From Shinella fusca (GTDB lineage Bacteria > Pseudomonadota > Alphaproteobacteria > Rhizobiales > Rhizobiaceae): a stretch of DNA of 64,000 bases. The notes under the pieces were generated by a model. It ran no database searches, was not told where the DNA came from, and saw only the letters and a list, made by a program, of their open reading frames with translations. Shown here piece after piece: positions 25,870 to 34,792 of the stretch. Within the stretch, counting starts at the first letter, position 1, and every line of letters begins with the position of its first letter. The translations under genes were made by a program, and so were the position numbers. The stretch covers positions 1 to 64,000 of the forward strand of contig NZ_JACHIK010000002.1 in NCBI RefSeq assembly GCF_014203155.1. The letters are read 5' to 3'.

Positions 25870-27129
25870 TCAGTTGGCGCACGTGCCAAGGATGGGCGTC
25901 ATCAGCCTTACATGCGTATCGATACGCTCGAGAACCTTCGCCGGGACGACATTACGTTCCGGCAGCGACCACCAAACTTCGTTGACGCGCTCGACCGTAT
26001 CGACCACCGCTTTAAGCACGGCCGCTTCCGGCAAGCGCGCGCGATTGGCGAAGGCTTTCCATCGTTGCGCATTCAACGCCTTGAAGGGGCGTTCGCCGGC
26101 GAGCGACAGAGCCATGGCATCTGCTGGGATGTAAGGGATTGTCGAGAGCACGTCGTAAACAGGCGCAAACTCCGGTTTGTCGCCCGCTCCGCGATAGATC
26201 AGCGACCAGTTTTTCAGGTGCATGTCACCATTGCCGGTTATAGCAGCCAGAGCCAGTCGGCGGACGAACTCGAGCGCAGCGTCGGACGAAACGGCAACGT
26301 TCAAGGCTGCGGCGATATCATGATATGCAGCTCCTTCGTACTTCCGCGAAGGATAGACGCCGAATACCTGCGCGAAATCCTCGATATGGATCCGCTCGCC
26401 GTTTGCGCCACGATCGAAACGTTTGACGAGCAAGACTCTACCGTCCGACAGTGTCTCGAACTCCTTCGGGATACCTTCGAACTCTGATTGCTCGACGAGT
26501 TCACGCTCCGGAACCTCCATGCCGATCGCTTCAGCCAGTGCAAGATTGGCATATTCGTTTTCTGACACGCCGGGAAACGAGGTCGAAGGAAACTTGGCAA
26601 TGTAGGCCCCCTGCTCGTCGCCGATCGGCAACGTCAGTCCACCGCCCTTCCCCGTATTCTTGATGACCGAAAGCTTCATCTGAACGCCGGCGAGCGAAAA
26701 CCGGGCTTTCGGCTTGGTAGCGGGCAGATTGTCGAGACGGGCAATCGTCCCGTCGCTCGGCACGACGCGGACGGCGCCTGGCAGATCCGAACCGAGCGCG
26801 ACGAGCAGGTCGAAATCGTTTCCGGCGCGGACACTCCCCGCGTGGTGTTTTTCCATTGCTTCCCGCAGCTTGTCTTCAGGGAGCAGATTAGCAAAGAACG
26901 CCGGCAAAGCGCGGGCAACGGGTTTTGGGTCCTTGCGCAAGCCGCCAGTGGCTGCGCGAAAAGACAGGCTGAGCACTGGGAAGCCGCCCGATACGCGATA
27001 GCTGTCCTCGAAGCTGAAGGCGTTGAAATCGCCGGGCGTCCTGACGATCGTGCCGACCTTCATATCGTTCAGCAGCACGTCGAGCGACGAGATGGATCTC
27101 GGATCGGATGAAGCTTCAGGCATTCTCAT
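25870..27129 (-). CDS. hipA: HipA-type serine/threonine kinase toxin
   Basis: The product is about 419 residues, with a HipA N-terminal subdomain (LPAFFANLLPEDKLREAMEK, then LLVALGSDLPGAVRVVPSD), the ATP-binding part AYIAKFPSTS, and the catalytic loop AAITGNGDMHLKNWSLIY, then YDVLSTIPY. HipA kinases phosphorylate aminoacyl-tRNA synthetases and induce dormancy. The ATGs at 27129 and 27123 overlap the end of hipB, so the exact start is open. It is complete, whereas a decayed relative lies at 16325-16572. Confidence 0.88.
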   Translation of the reverse strand: MRMPEASSDPRSISSLDVLLNDMKVGTIVRTPGDFNAFSFEDSYRVSGGFPVLSLSFRAATGGLRKDPKPVARALPAFFANLLPEDKLREAMEKHHAGSVRAGNDFDLLVALGSDLPGAVRVVPSDGTIARLDNLPATKPKARFSLAGVQMKLSVIKNTGKGGGLTLPIGDEQGAYIAKFPSTSFPGVSENEYANLALAEAIGMEVPERELVEQSEFEGIPKEFETLSDGRVLLVKRFDRGANGERIHIEDFAQVFGVYPSRKYEGAAYHDIAAALNVAVSSDAALEFVRRLALAAITGNGDMHLKNWSLIYRGAGDKPEFAPVYDVLSTIPYIPADAMALSLAGERPFKALNAQRWKAFANRARLPEAAVLKAVVDTVERVNEVWWSLPERNVVPAKVLERIDTHVRLMTPILGTCAN

Positions 27130-27430
27130 CCCCATCTGCATGAGCCATGAATGCCGGGAGATCGTCGAGATCGTCATGCGGTCGCAGCAGCGCGTCGACG
27201 GCCGGAACCATCGCCTGCGGTATAAGCATCAACTCAAGTCCGAGAGCACGGGCGATGTTGATCAGGGTCGTCGTGCGCGCAGCACTGCTTCCGGCTTCTA
27301 TCTCGCGATAGCGGGGACGCGATATGCCCGCCATGTCGGCAACCTGCTCCTGGGTCAGTTGCCGGCCTTTACGGGTAGCCTTTAGCAACCGACCGACTTC
27401 CAGCAAGGCATCTGACTCAGACCGTGCCAT
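27116..27430 (-). CDS. hipB: HipB-type Xre-family antitoxin
   Basis: The product is 104 residues with a Cro/cI helix-turn-helix: GRQLTQEQVADMAGISRPRY followed by REIEAGSSAARTTTLINIAR (about 22-62). It precedes hipA and overlaps it, the standard hipBA layout. It would bind HipA and repress the operon, possibly at the inverted repeat upstream. Confidence 0.88.
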   Translation of the reverse strand: MARSESDALLEVGRLLKATRKGRQLTQEQVADMAGISRPRYREIEAGSSAARTTTLINIARALGLELMLIPQAMVPAVDALLRPHDDLDDLPAFMAHADGDENA

Positions 27431-27820
27431 CCGACCTACCCAAAAGTTCTCCGTGGATTAGGCAAGCTATCTCAAACATTCTAAGATCGGTCAACAAAAA
27501 AGATATAAATACAGATCAACCATTCATAATTGATCTGTTTATCTATCATTCATATTGTTTTCTGACTGATGATGCCAAAGTTTGTCAGTCATGCCCACCT
27601 TATATGCTTTGTTAACGGCAGGCCCCTATTTCCGCTCGCCCTCGACACTGGTGCCAGAGAGAAACGGAATGAGCATGCCCAAACACGATCTTTCATCACG
27701 TTATTTTCAGCGAAAATTTCGGAATGTTGAATTGCGCCGAGCAGCCAATCTTGGCGGCTATGGAAGATATTGCTGCCCATCGCGACGGATGTTCGACTTC
27801 ATGCTCCGTCACCAAGGTTT
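27431..27820. other. AT-rich intergenic stretch upstream of hipBA
   Basis: No gene is recognised. The AT-rich part at 27480-27580 is the likely hipBA promoter and holds the inverted repeat listed next. Confidence 0.4.
27511..27538. promoter_or_regulatory. Operator candidate upstream of hipBA
   Basis: ACAGATCAA and TTGATCTGT are perfect 9-base arms separated by 10 bases, about 80 bases before hipB. The spacing suits a dimeric Xre-type repressor such as HipB. Confidence 0.5.
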
Positions 27821-28145
27821 TCATGCCTTCTTCAGTGCCTGAATGGCCTCGTTCGTAGCGCGAACGTATCCGAACACCGTTTCTTCCGGTAGGTCGAACT
27901 CATCGACCCGCCTTGCATACTTGCAGCTCTTATAGAGCTGCACCAAGGCCTCAGCCAACTCATCGGAAACGAGGTTTTCGTCCTTTAGTGTCTGAGCAGT
28001 CTGATACATAATCCGGAGATCGATATACAAAGAGTGCCGCTCTGCGAGCTTTTTCAACGCCGTTTGCACGCGATCCCATTGAGTCAGAATGGCGTGACGG
28101 GGATTGTCCTCGATCATTTCCAGGATGGCGTCATCGATCGGAGCT
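27821..28145 (-). pseudogene. Unrecognised helical protein, N-terminally truncated
   Basis: The frame reads IDDAILEMIEDNPRHAILTQ, then WDRVQTALKKLAERHSLYID and ENLVSDELAEALVQLYKSCK, ending QALKKA. It looks like genuine coding sequence of a helical protein (possibly DUF4145-like; weak). At about 28145 it runs into a truncated GntR gene on the other strand, and the start is lost. Confidence 0.5.
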
Positions 28146-28149
28146 TCCG

Positions 28150-28818
28150 CTGCTGGCTCCTCTGCGCAACGAAATTCTGGCGCTCTCCCTGCTGCCCGGC
28201 CAGCTCCTGGACGAGATGACGTTGGCCGAACGCTTTGCCATGTCACGCTCGCCGATCCGCGAGGCTCTGATCCGGCTCGCCGGCGAAGAACTGGTGGTGA
28301 CACTCTCCAATCGCAGCACCATTGTCGCGCCGATCGAGGTGGCGAGCTTTCCGAAATATGTCGAGGCCCTCGATGTCGCCCAGCGCATGAACACGCGACT
28401 TGCCGCCGCGCTGCGCACGGAGGCGGACCTGAAGATCATCGCGCGGCGCCAGAAGGAATTCGAGGCGGCGGTGAAGACCGACCAGCACTTGAAGATGTCG
28501 GAGGCCAACAAGCAGTTCCACATGGCCGTCGCCTATGCCGGTAAGAACGCCTATCTCGCCTCCTTCTACGAGCGGCTGCTGAACCAGGGTCAACGCATGC
28601 TGCACCTGCATTTCGAATATCTGGAGCGCACCGGCGACGGCTATCTCCTGACCGACGAGCACGACCTGATGCTGGAGGCGATCCGGGAGAAGAACGTCGA
28701 GCGCGCCGACGAACTGGCCCATGCCCATACCCGGCAGTTCCAGGACAATTTCATCGCGTTCCTGCGCGAGAACTATACGACCGACGTTTCCTTCGGTCCT
28801 CTTGCAGCTGCGGAATAG
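28150..28818 (+). pseudogene. GntR-family regulator missing its extreme N-terminus
   Basis: The frame reads PLRNEILALSLLPGQLLDEM, then the winged helix TLAERFAMSRSPIREALIRL, then an FCD domain (NKQFHMAVAYAGKNAYLASF) and a normal C-terminus. About the first 10-15 residues expected for this family are missing at a junction near 28150. The first in-frame ATG (28216) lies inside the DNA-binding domain. It is therefore probably broken, although an unusual upstream start cannot be excluded. Confidence 0.7.
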
Positions 28819-28918
28819 TCACGACGTTGTCCGAGAGGGAGGGAACCCGTGGCCGCTAAGGCTCTTGATGAGGTTCGAACTTATGACCAGCAAGTCATGA
28901 GCTCGACAAAACAATTGA

Positions 28919-29212
28919 CTAGAGCGAATCTGCTGCCCAATCCTCGTGGCTATGCCTGATACGGATCACAAAGACGCTTCCGTCCTCTTTGATGCGATAA
29001 ACTACAAGGTGTGCCTTGAAGGGATGGATCCTAACAGGCGGAGAAATCTCATGGCGCTCACGCGCCATTCGTGGATTGCCGGCAATTAGCTCGAACAAAG
29101 TGAAGAGCTCATCATGATATCGTTTAGCAACCAATGCTCCGAAGATGCGAATGCCTTCTTCGGCAATTGAGATTACATCCTCTTCCGCTTGGACCGATAG
29201 GATGAATGGCAT
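28919..29212 (-). CDS. parE: ParE/RelE-type toxin
   Basis: The product is 97 residues of the RelE/ParE fold: FILSVQAEEDVISIAEEGIR, then LFELIAGNPRMARERHEISP and RIHPFKAHLVVYRIKEDGSV, ending in RIRHSHEDW. This is the usual pattern of ParE toxins, which poison DNA gyrase. The ATG shares one base with the antitoxin stop (TGATG), which I prefer over a TTG one codon earlier. Confidence 0.85.
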   Translation of the reverse strand: MPFILSVQAEEDVISIAEEGIRIFGALVAKRYHDELFTLFELIAGNPRMARERHEISPPVRIHPFKAHLVVYRIKEDGSVFVIRIRHSHEDWAADSL

Positions 29213-29466
29213 CAAGCGCGTTCGCGGCTGATCTCGGCTCGCGTGGTGGCTGCAGCAAACAGCTCGTCCGCTGAACGGCTCCCAACACCGCTTCTAATTC
29301 CGTCATCGACAAACCGCTGCATCTCGGCAATCTTGTCGGTACGCGCCTGATCTCTGCGGATCAAGTCTCTGACGTAATCGCTCGCATTCGAATACCGACC
29401 GGTCTTAGCTTGGGCTTCAACCCAATCTTTCATGGGGGCCGGCAGGGATACGTTCATCGTCGCCAT
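29212..29466 (-). CDS. parD: ParD-type antitoxin
   Basis: The product is 84 residues starting MATMNVSLPAPMKDWVEAQ, a ribbon-helix-helix domain, with a ParE-binding tail (SADELFAAATTRAE). The ATG at 29466 has AAGGAG upstream, which rules out the longer frame. The 13-base palindrome 42 bases upstream is a likely operator. Confidence 0.85.
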   Translation of the reverse strand: MATMNVSLPAPMKDWVEAQAKTGRYSNASDYVRDLIRRDQARTDKIAEMQRFVDDGIRSGVGSRSADELFAAATTRAEISRERA

Positions 29467-29507
29467 TTGAATCTCCTTGATTGGGTAACGATATCCGCCA
29501 ATGGCAA

Positions 29508-29520
29508 AGTTTGTCAAACT
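29508..29520. promoter_or_regulatory. Palindrome upstream of parDE
   Basis: AGTTTG-T-CAAACT is a perfect palindrome placed where a ParD-type repressor would act. No other operator-like site is evident before parD. Confidence 0.5.
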
Positions 29521-29636
29521 ATTGGTTGCCGTGCGGCAGGCTCTTGAAAGGATCAGAACTGGCGCCCCCTTTTTGGGCCACGCAATAACAAGGATTTGAC
29601 GGTGTTCCGCTCAGGTAATCTCCCCTCCGTCCAACA

Positions 29637-29948
29637 TCATTCGTTTAGACGATCAACCAAGCGCTTCATGAGATCCATTCGTTCATGAAGAATCGCCACG
29701 ATGAGGGCGGGCGCATCCTCTCGTGGCAGACAAAAGACGTAGTGATGTTGGCATCGCGCCATTCGTAACGCCGGATAAAGTGCACTCATATCCCTGAAAG
29801 AACCTTTGCCGTCGGCAAGGATTGAGATACCTCGCTCCAAACCCGAGACATAGCGGCGTACTTGGGCAGCACCCCATTGCGCACGTGTGTAGCGGATTAC
29901 CGAACGTAGATCTGATTCCGCCTCCGCGGTCAGAATGTAGGCAGTCAA
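29637..29948 (-). CDS. Second ParE-like toxin
   Basis: The product is 103 residues: YILTAEAESDLRSVIRYTRA, then QWGAAQVRRYVSGLERGISI and HYVFCLPREDAPALIVAILH, ending ERMDLMKRLVDRLNE. This is a complete RelE/ParE-superfamily toxin of a different branch from the one at 28919. Its ATG overlaps the upstream antitoxin stop by 4 bases. Confidence 0.82.
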   Translation of the reverse strand: MTAYILTAEAESDLRSVIRYTRAQWGAAQVRRYVSGLERGISILADGKGSFRDMSALYPALRMARCQHHYVFCLPREDAPALIVAILHERMDLMKRLVDRLNE

Positions 29949-30196
29949 GCACGACCCTCGGGAATCTCCTCGTCGAGGATCTCACCTACGGTTTTGGTCG
30001 ACAGTCTACCGACGAGCCCCTCATTGACGCGCGTGTTTATCAACGTCTTCAACTCCTCCCAGGCTCGTTCTGCGTCTTCGTCACCGGGAAAGAGGCGCTC
30101 AAGTGCATACTGCTTGATTGTCTTGCCCTGCAAAGCAGCCAGCGCCTTTAGGCTTTGATGTTGCTGATCCGTTATGTCGATCGTCAATCGGCTCAT
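29945..30196 (-). CDS. Ribbon-helix-helix antitoxin of the second ParE-like module
   Basis: The product is 83 residues: RLTIDITDQQHQSLKALAAL followed by QGKTIKQYALERLFP is a ribbon-helix-helix start. The acidic tail (VGEILDEEIPEGRA) would bind the toxin. It is coupled to the toxin gene, and a 10-base palindrome lies upstream. Confidence 0.8.
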   Translation of the reverse strand: MSRLTIDITDQQHQSLKALAALQGKTIKQYALERLFPGDEDAERAWEELKTLINTRVNEGLVGRLSTKTVGEILDEEIPEGRA

Positions 30197-30231
30197 CTAA
30201 CATGCTCCTGAACTGAGGATACCCATATTCG

Positions 30232-30241
30232 CACATATGTG
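30232..30241. promoter_or_regulatory. Palindrome upstream of the RHH/ParE-like module
   Basis: CACATATGTG is a perfect palindrome 36 bases before the antitoxin start, flanked by the related ACCCATAT and GGGCATGTGG. It is a candidate operator for the RHH antitoxin. Confidence 0.4.
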
Positions 30242-30444
30242 GGCATGTGGCCACCACGGATACCTCTGATCCGATATCACTTGGAGAGATTTGTTCTTTC
30301 CAAGAAGACGCCGATCCCCCTATCTACCTCCGCTCGAGCACAATCCCAGACCGACCGCTGGACGTGTGCGTCTAGCTCTTGAAAGGAATCGAACAGTCGA
30401 GCGCCTTCCAGCTATCGGCCGCTGGGAAAGCCTCGTTCTCATTC

Positions 30445-30556
30445 CGTTATAATTTTGTCGCCGAACATTATAACGGCGCCTTTTGCCGCGAATTCTCGGT
30501 TAATCGATTGACGAAGAATGAGGGAGTTATAATGTTTTCCTCAATGCATTATAACT
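30445..30556. repeat. Two inverted-repeat pairs with the same 22-base spacing
   Basis: CGTTATAAT (30445-30453) pairs with ATTATAACG (30467-30475), and AGTTATAATG (30525-30534) pairs with CATTATAACT (30547-30556). Arm starts are 22 bases apart in both pairs and the shared core is GTTATAAT. Identical geometry suggests a DNA-binding protein acting twice along the helix. Which gene it would control is unknown. Confidence 0.65.
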
Positions 30557-30572
30557 GAACGCACGAACGATA

Positions 30573-30614
30573 AAAAAACGTTCAGAAAATTGGTCCATCC
30601 TCAAAAAACGTTCA
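30573..30614. repeat. Direct repeat of AAAAAACGTTCA
   Basis: The 12-mer occurs at 30573-30584 and 30603-30614, 30 bases apart, just downstream of the paired inverted repeats. The spacing is close to three helical turns, so both copies face the same side of the DNA. Confidence 0.55.
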
Positions 30615-30943
30615 AAGAACGACTGTGTGGCGGTGCAAGGTAAGGCCTTTCGAAAGACCGGGGTTTTATTTCTTCTCTGTACGAAAATATACCTCAGACG
30701 CTCGAAACGTTCCGCCTATCCGCTTGCATTGAACAACGACATCGATCGAAGTTCTCAGCAGGTTCCATGCAACTCGTCGGCTCGTAATCGGTCCAGCTGT
30801 CGATTTCGATAGATTGGCTGGGGCCTTAATCGCGCACACGATTGGCGGGGCAAGAGCAGATCAATAGGTGCCGGCGCTCACAGATACATTGTTGCTGCTG
30901 GCCGACGTGAACTGCACTGCCGTAATCCAACCAGGAGGCGATC

Positions 30944-31813
30944 ATGGTGGATCCGCAGATTATCGAGCGTTGGCGCAACGCGCCCCGACTGACGTCGTTC
31001 GCCCCATTCTTCGAACGCACGGCGAGCGGGAAAGGCGGAGCTCCAGACATTGCTTTGCCTGAACCGGACATCAGCCTTCATGACTTCGATCTCGACTGTG
31101 CGGTCTACGCCGACACGCATGTGCGGCTTTTCGGCAACTTCGACAGCCATTATCACGCGAGCATTCCCTACAGGCTCGAAGAGACCTGCCGTCTCGGGGC
31201 AACGGTACTGTCTTTCTGCCTTCGTGCTTGGGCGAAGTCGGCCCAAGCGTCTACTGTCTACACGCTGGGCACCGGAACGGGCTGCATGGCGCGGTCTGTC
31301 GCAGCGCTGGGTGACGGGCGCATCAAGACACTCGCCTGCAGTCCGACGCTGGCCAATCGCGACGCATTCTTTGCCAGGCGGGGAAGCGAACATGCACATT
31401 TCTTCTTAGGCCCGTTTTTCGAGCTGGACGCTGACCGATACGCAACCGATCCCGGCCTTCTGCCCTTCCAGGACGGCTTCGATGTGCTCGTCGAAGATAC
31501 GACTTTCCAGATGTATGATCGAGATCGTGCGGCACAACTCGCATTCATCGTCCCACGCATCCGGCATGGGGGCATTCTCTTGCAAGTTCAGAAGCTCGCG
31601 CACAAGAATCGCGACATTTATGCCGAGCGCGAGCGCCAGAAAGACGACCTTTTCAAGAGTCGATATTTCTCAGCCGGCCAGATTTCAGAAAAGAAGTCCG
31701 AAATCCTCGAGACAATGGCAGATTGTCAGGTCGATCTACAAACGACGGCCGCCGCCTTGCAACTGTTTTTCCGTTATTCGGTGCTGACCTGGAACAGCGG
31801 CAACTTCTACTGA
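30944..31813 (+). CDS. SAM-dependent methyltransferase-like protein, orphan
   Basis: The product is 289 residues. YTLGTGTGCMARSVAAL (about 105-121) resembles motif I of class I SAM-binding folds. GFDVLVEDTTFQMYDRDRAA, then AFIVPRIRHGGILLQVQKLA fits the later strands of that fold. A typical catalytic motif such as NPPY is absent, so the methyl acceptor is unknown and the label is moderate. AGGAGG lies 8 bases before the ATG. No partner gene is adjacent. Confidence 0.55.
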   Translation: MVDPQIIERWRNAPRLTSFAPFFERTASGKGGAPDIALPEPDISLHDFDLDCAVYADTHVRLFGNFDSHYHASIPYRLEETCRLGATVLSFCLRAWAKSAQASTVYTLGTGTGCMARSVAALGDGRIKTLACSPTLANRDAFFARRGSEHAHFFLGPFFELDADRYATDPGLLPFQDGFDVLVEDTTFQMYDRDRAAQLAFIVPRIRHGGILLQVQKLAHKNRDIYAERERQKDDLFKSRYFSAGQISEKKSEILETMADCQVDLQTTAAALQLFFRYSVLTWNSGNFY

Positions 31814-32564
31814 TCCCCGTTTCTGAGCGCTGTCATCTATCTATCAGCCGCGGACCATGCGGGACTTGCGCTTCTCCACAGGATAAATCGAAGGAAAGGC
31901 TGTCTCAGCGCCGAGCCGTTTCTTGGTCGATCCCACACCCGACGGTTCGCATGTGTCCTCGCTCATACTCCAAAGACAACGTTTCGCTTGAGGCAATTCG
32001 TCTGCAGGCCAAACGACTACAGTGCGTGAATGGGGGAAGCAGCGCCGCGGGAGGCCACCGGGTTCTGGCAACGAGAAAGGGCGTCGCGGAAGAGAGGACG
32101 CATAGCGCGTAGCAACGAGTAAGAAGACTATCGCGGGTTCGGCGGGTGTGTTTTGCGGTGGATGAACGATCCGCTCCGGAACGGTACTCATTTAATCTTG
32201 GCTATAAGTCAGAAGGCTTGTCTGGGGGCGGTGGCGATATGCAACCGGCTGAATTCAGCCGGATGAGAGACGCCCTGCTTGCATCGTTGCGTTCCCGCGT
32301 GGTGCGCGCCGGCGTCTACACAACAGTTTCTCGTATTCCGCCCAAACACACTGCTGATTGATGGTAGCGGTGGGTTACTGTGATCGGTAGCTCCAGGCGG
32401 AGTTTCTTGCTGATTGGAATGCCTGCGTTTCCCGGGCCGAGAATGTCGGGCATCGGCAGGCGCCATTCAGATGCTGTGACTTTAATTTACCATGTGTTAA
32501 CTTATCGATTTACGCCGTTCTGCACTGGGCCTACAATCTATACCTGCAAGAGGGAGCTTCGTGT
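31814..32564. other. Long intergenic stretch
   Basis: I see no reliable gene. A 40-codon frame at 32239-32361 (MQPAEFSRMRDALLASLRSR and so on) looks slightly protein-like but has no support. The promoter of the response-regulator gene should lie near 32480-32550; GAGGGAG precedes its ATG. Confidence 0.4.
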
Positions 32565-33251
32565 ATGGCAGTCGTCTCCATAGCGTTTGTCGATGATCAC
32601 CCGGTGCTGCTGGGCGGGCTGGCGCATATCTTTTCCGAGATGCCGGGGTTCAAGGTACTCGGCACGGGGCGTTGCGCTTCCGATGTCGTCGAGGTCTCGA
32701 CGACGATGCATCCCGATATATTGTTGCTCGACCTGAACATGCCGGGGGATGTCTTTGCGGCGATCCATCGCAGCCGTGAAGTCGCGCCCCGGACCAAGGT
32801 CATCGTCTTCACCGCCTCCGCCGGGATCGACCATGCGGTGAGGGCCTTCGAGGCGGGGGCCATCGGCTATGTGCTGAAGGGCAGCACGGACGAAGAACTG
32901 ATGCAGGCGATCGAAACGGTGCTTTCCGGCGAGACGTTCATCACGCCGAGCTTTGCCGGAAAGGTGATTTCGGCGCTTCGCACGTCGGCAATGCCCCGGT
33001 CCGCGTCGCAGGCGGTCAGGTTGAGCGTTCGCGAGGACCAGATCGTCCGGCTTCTCCTGCTCGGCAGGACGAACAAGGAGATTGCCCACCGTCTCCAGAT
33101 CAGCGAGAAAACGGTCAAGCACTATATGACCCTGCTGATGCAGAAGCTGCATGCCCGCAACCGGGTCGAGGTCGTGCTGGCCGCGCAGGAGCTTGGCGGT
33201 TTCACCGCCGAGAAGGCGAGCGGCCGGAAGGGCAGCGGCCTTCTCAATTGA
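32565..33251 (+). CDS. NarL/FixJ-type response regulator, pair 1
   Basis: The product is 228 residues. The receiver domain has VDDHP (acid pair), the phosphoacceptor Asp in ILLLDLNMPG and the Lys in YVLKGSTDEEL. The C-terminal LuxR helix-turn-helix is VRLLLLGRTNKEIAHRLQIS followed by EKTVKHYMTLLMQKL. It lies tail-to-tail with the histidine kinase at 33268-34725, 16 bases apart, and is probably its partner. It resembles the second regulator at 48789-49418. Confidence 0.9.
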   Translation: MAVVSIAFVDDHPVLLGGLAHIFSEMPGFKVLGTGRCASDVVEVSTTMHPDILLLDLNMPGDVFAAIHRSREVAPRTKVIVFTASAGIDHAVRAFEAGAIGYVLKGSTDEELMQAIETVLSGETFITPSFAGKVISALRTSAMPRSASQAVRLSVREDQIVRLLLLGRTNKEIAHRLQISEKTVKHYMTLLMQKLHARNRVEVVLAAQELGGFTAEKASGRKGSGLLN

Positions 33252-33267
33252 AGGGTTTCCACCGCGT

Positions 33268-34725
33268 TCAAGGCGCGGGCACGGGCTTGAGGCCGGCCTC
33301 GATCTGCGCAAGCTTGCTGATGGGCAATTCGACGTCGACCACCGTTCCGCCCGCCTCCGATCGAATGACGATAGTGCCGCCGAAGGTTTCGACGCGGCTT
33401 TGGATGCCACGCAGGCCAAGCCTGGACCCATCGCCGGCAGGGGACCTGTGCTCCGCTGCGAGGCCGCCGCTATCGGCTATCCGCAATCCGATATTGGCGC
33501 CCCTCAGTTCGGCGTGGACGCGCTGCCCGGCGCCGCCGGCATGCTTGAATGCGTTGTTCAGCGATTCCTGGACGATGCGATAGATGCAGATCTTCAGGGC
33601 GCCGGTGACATGCTTCGGCAGATCGCCGAATTCGACGTCGACCCGGGTGCCGGTCAGGTTTTCATGGCGCTCGGCGGCGAGCCTGATGGCCTCCCTGACC
33701 CCGAGATCGCCGATCTCCGGCAAGACCAGACCCGCCGAAAGAACACGCAATTCATGGATGACGCCCGCCGTCAGCTCCTCGATTGCCGCGGTATGGGCGG
33801 CCGTTTCCTTCGTCGGTCCGCCGCTCCGGAGCCTGCCAAGCCTTAGCATCAACAGGCTCAGGATCTGTATCGGGCCGTCGTGAAGATCGAGGCCTATTCG
33901 CCCGATCAGTTCTTCATTGGCGGCATTGGCGTCCAGCCTGGCGCGCTCGGCCTTCAGGCGAAGCTCCTCGTTCGTCGCCGCCAACTGCTGCGAATCCCGA
34001 AAACGCGCCTGCAATTCGGCCCGCTGCCGCGATATCAGCCGGCTCCCCCGGCGAACGATCAGGTAAAGCACCGTGAGCATGACCAGGGTGGTGAAGCACA
34101 CGACGATCCAGGTCCGCATCACGCCGAGTTCGAGCTGTGCGTCGAGGATTTCTGCATTCTCGTAGATCTCGCCGACGGCGATCACCTCCCCTGTCGTATT
34201 GCGGTGCAAGGGCGCATAGACTTCGATCGTGGAGAGGCCGAGCTTCTGTTCATGGGCGCTTTCCCCGCTCGTCATATCGTCGAACTCGGCGATGACCTCA
34301 CCGCCTGCGGCCCTGGCGACATCCGCCGAGACGAATTTCCGGCCGATCAGGTCCTTCGGCTCGTTGACGTAGATCACCGTGCCATCGACTCTCCATATCT
34401 TGACGGAGATGATGCTCCTGCGGATCGGCTGGTCGTCGAAGAGCAGCGCATCAAGTGCCTTCTGGCTTTCTGCCGGCAATCGGCCGTCCGGACCGATATC
34501 CTGGACCAGCGGTTCGACGAAGGCCTCGAGAAAGGCGGCCCCGGCCGAACCGGAGACCGCAAGGACGCTTCGTGTGATCTGCCGGTTGATCCAGGTTCCG
34601 AGCACCGCCATCGAGAGGCACAGCACCACTGCCGCCGCCGCCAGGAACTGGCTCGACAGGTTCAGGCCCGAAAGCCAGCCCTTCTCCCTTTCGTGCTCCT
34701 CCATGACAGGCGGCACCCGTTCCAT
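33268..34725 (-). CDS. Sensor histidine kinase of the NarX/DegS (HisKA_3) type, kinase 1
   Basis: The product is about 485 residues. One membrane helix (FLAAAAVVLCLSMAVLGTWI) comes first, then an extracytoplasmic sensor of about 150 residues with SVKIWRVDGTVIYVNEP and GLSTIEVYAPLHRNTTGEVI, a second helix, and a coiled coil. The phosphorylated His is in LDLHDGPIQILSLLML, followed by an ATPase domain (LGLRGIQSRVETFGGTIVIR). It follows the adaptor gene by 67 bases and probably belongs to the peroxidase-secretion operon. The ATG at 34725 is preferred; a GTG at 34746 is possible. Confidence 0.88.
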   Translation of the reverse strand: MERVPPVMEEHEREKGWLSGLNLSSQFLAAAAVVLCLSMAVLGTWINRQITRSVLAVSGSAGAAFLEAFVEPLVQDIGPDGRLPAESQKALDALLFDDQPIRRSIISVKIWRVDGTVIYVNEPKDLIGRKFVSADVARAAGGEVIAEFDDMTSGESAHEQKLGLSTIEVYAPLHRNTTGEVIAVGEIYENAEILDAQLELGVMRTWIVVCFTTLVMLTVLYLIVRRGSRLISRQRAELQARFRDSQQLAATNEELRLKAERARLDANAANEELIGRIGLDLHDGPIQILSLLMLRLGRLRSGGPTKETAAHTAAIEELTAGVIHELRVLSAGLVLPEIGDLGVREAIRLAAERHENLTGTRVDVEFGDLPKHVTGALKICIYRIVQESLNNAFKHAGGAGQRVHAELRGANIGLRIADSGGLAAEHRSPAGDGSRLGLRGIQSRVETFGGTIVIRSEAGGTVVDVELPISKLAQIEAGLKPVPAP

Positions 34726-34792
34726 TTCCCCCTTGGCAGGATACACGCAAAGCGGCAGGCGCCAATAGCCTTGCCACCGGGGACTGAAGAAG

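Larger units (their letters stand above)
30242..30943. other. Non-coding, repeat-rich stretch
   Basis: No convincing gene lies in these 700 bases. The centre is AT-rich and carries two geometrically identical inverted-repeat pairs and a direct repeat, listed separately. The ribosome-binding site AGGAGG for the next gene is at 30930-30935. Confidence 0.6.
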
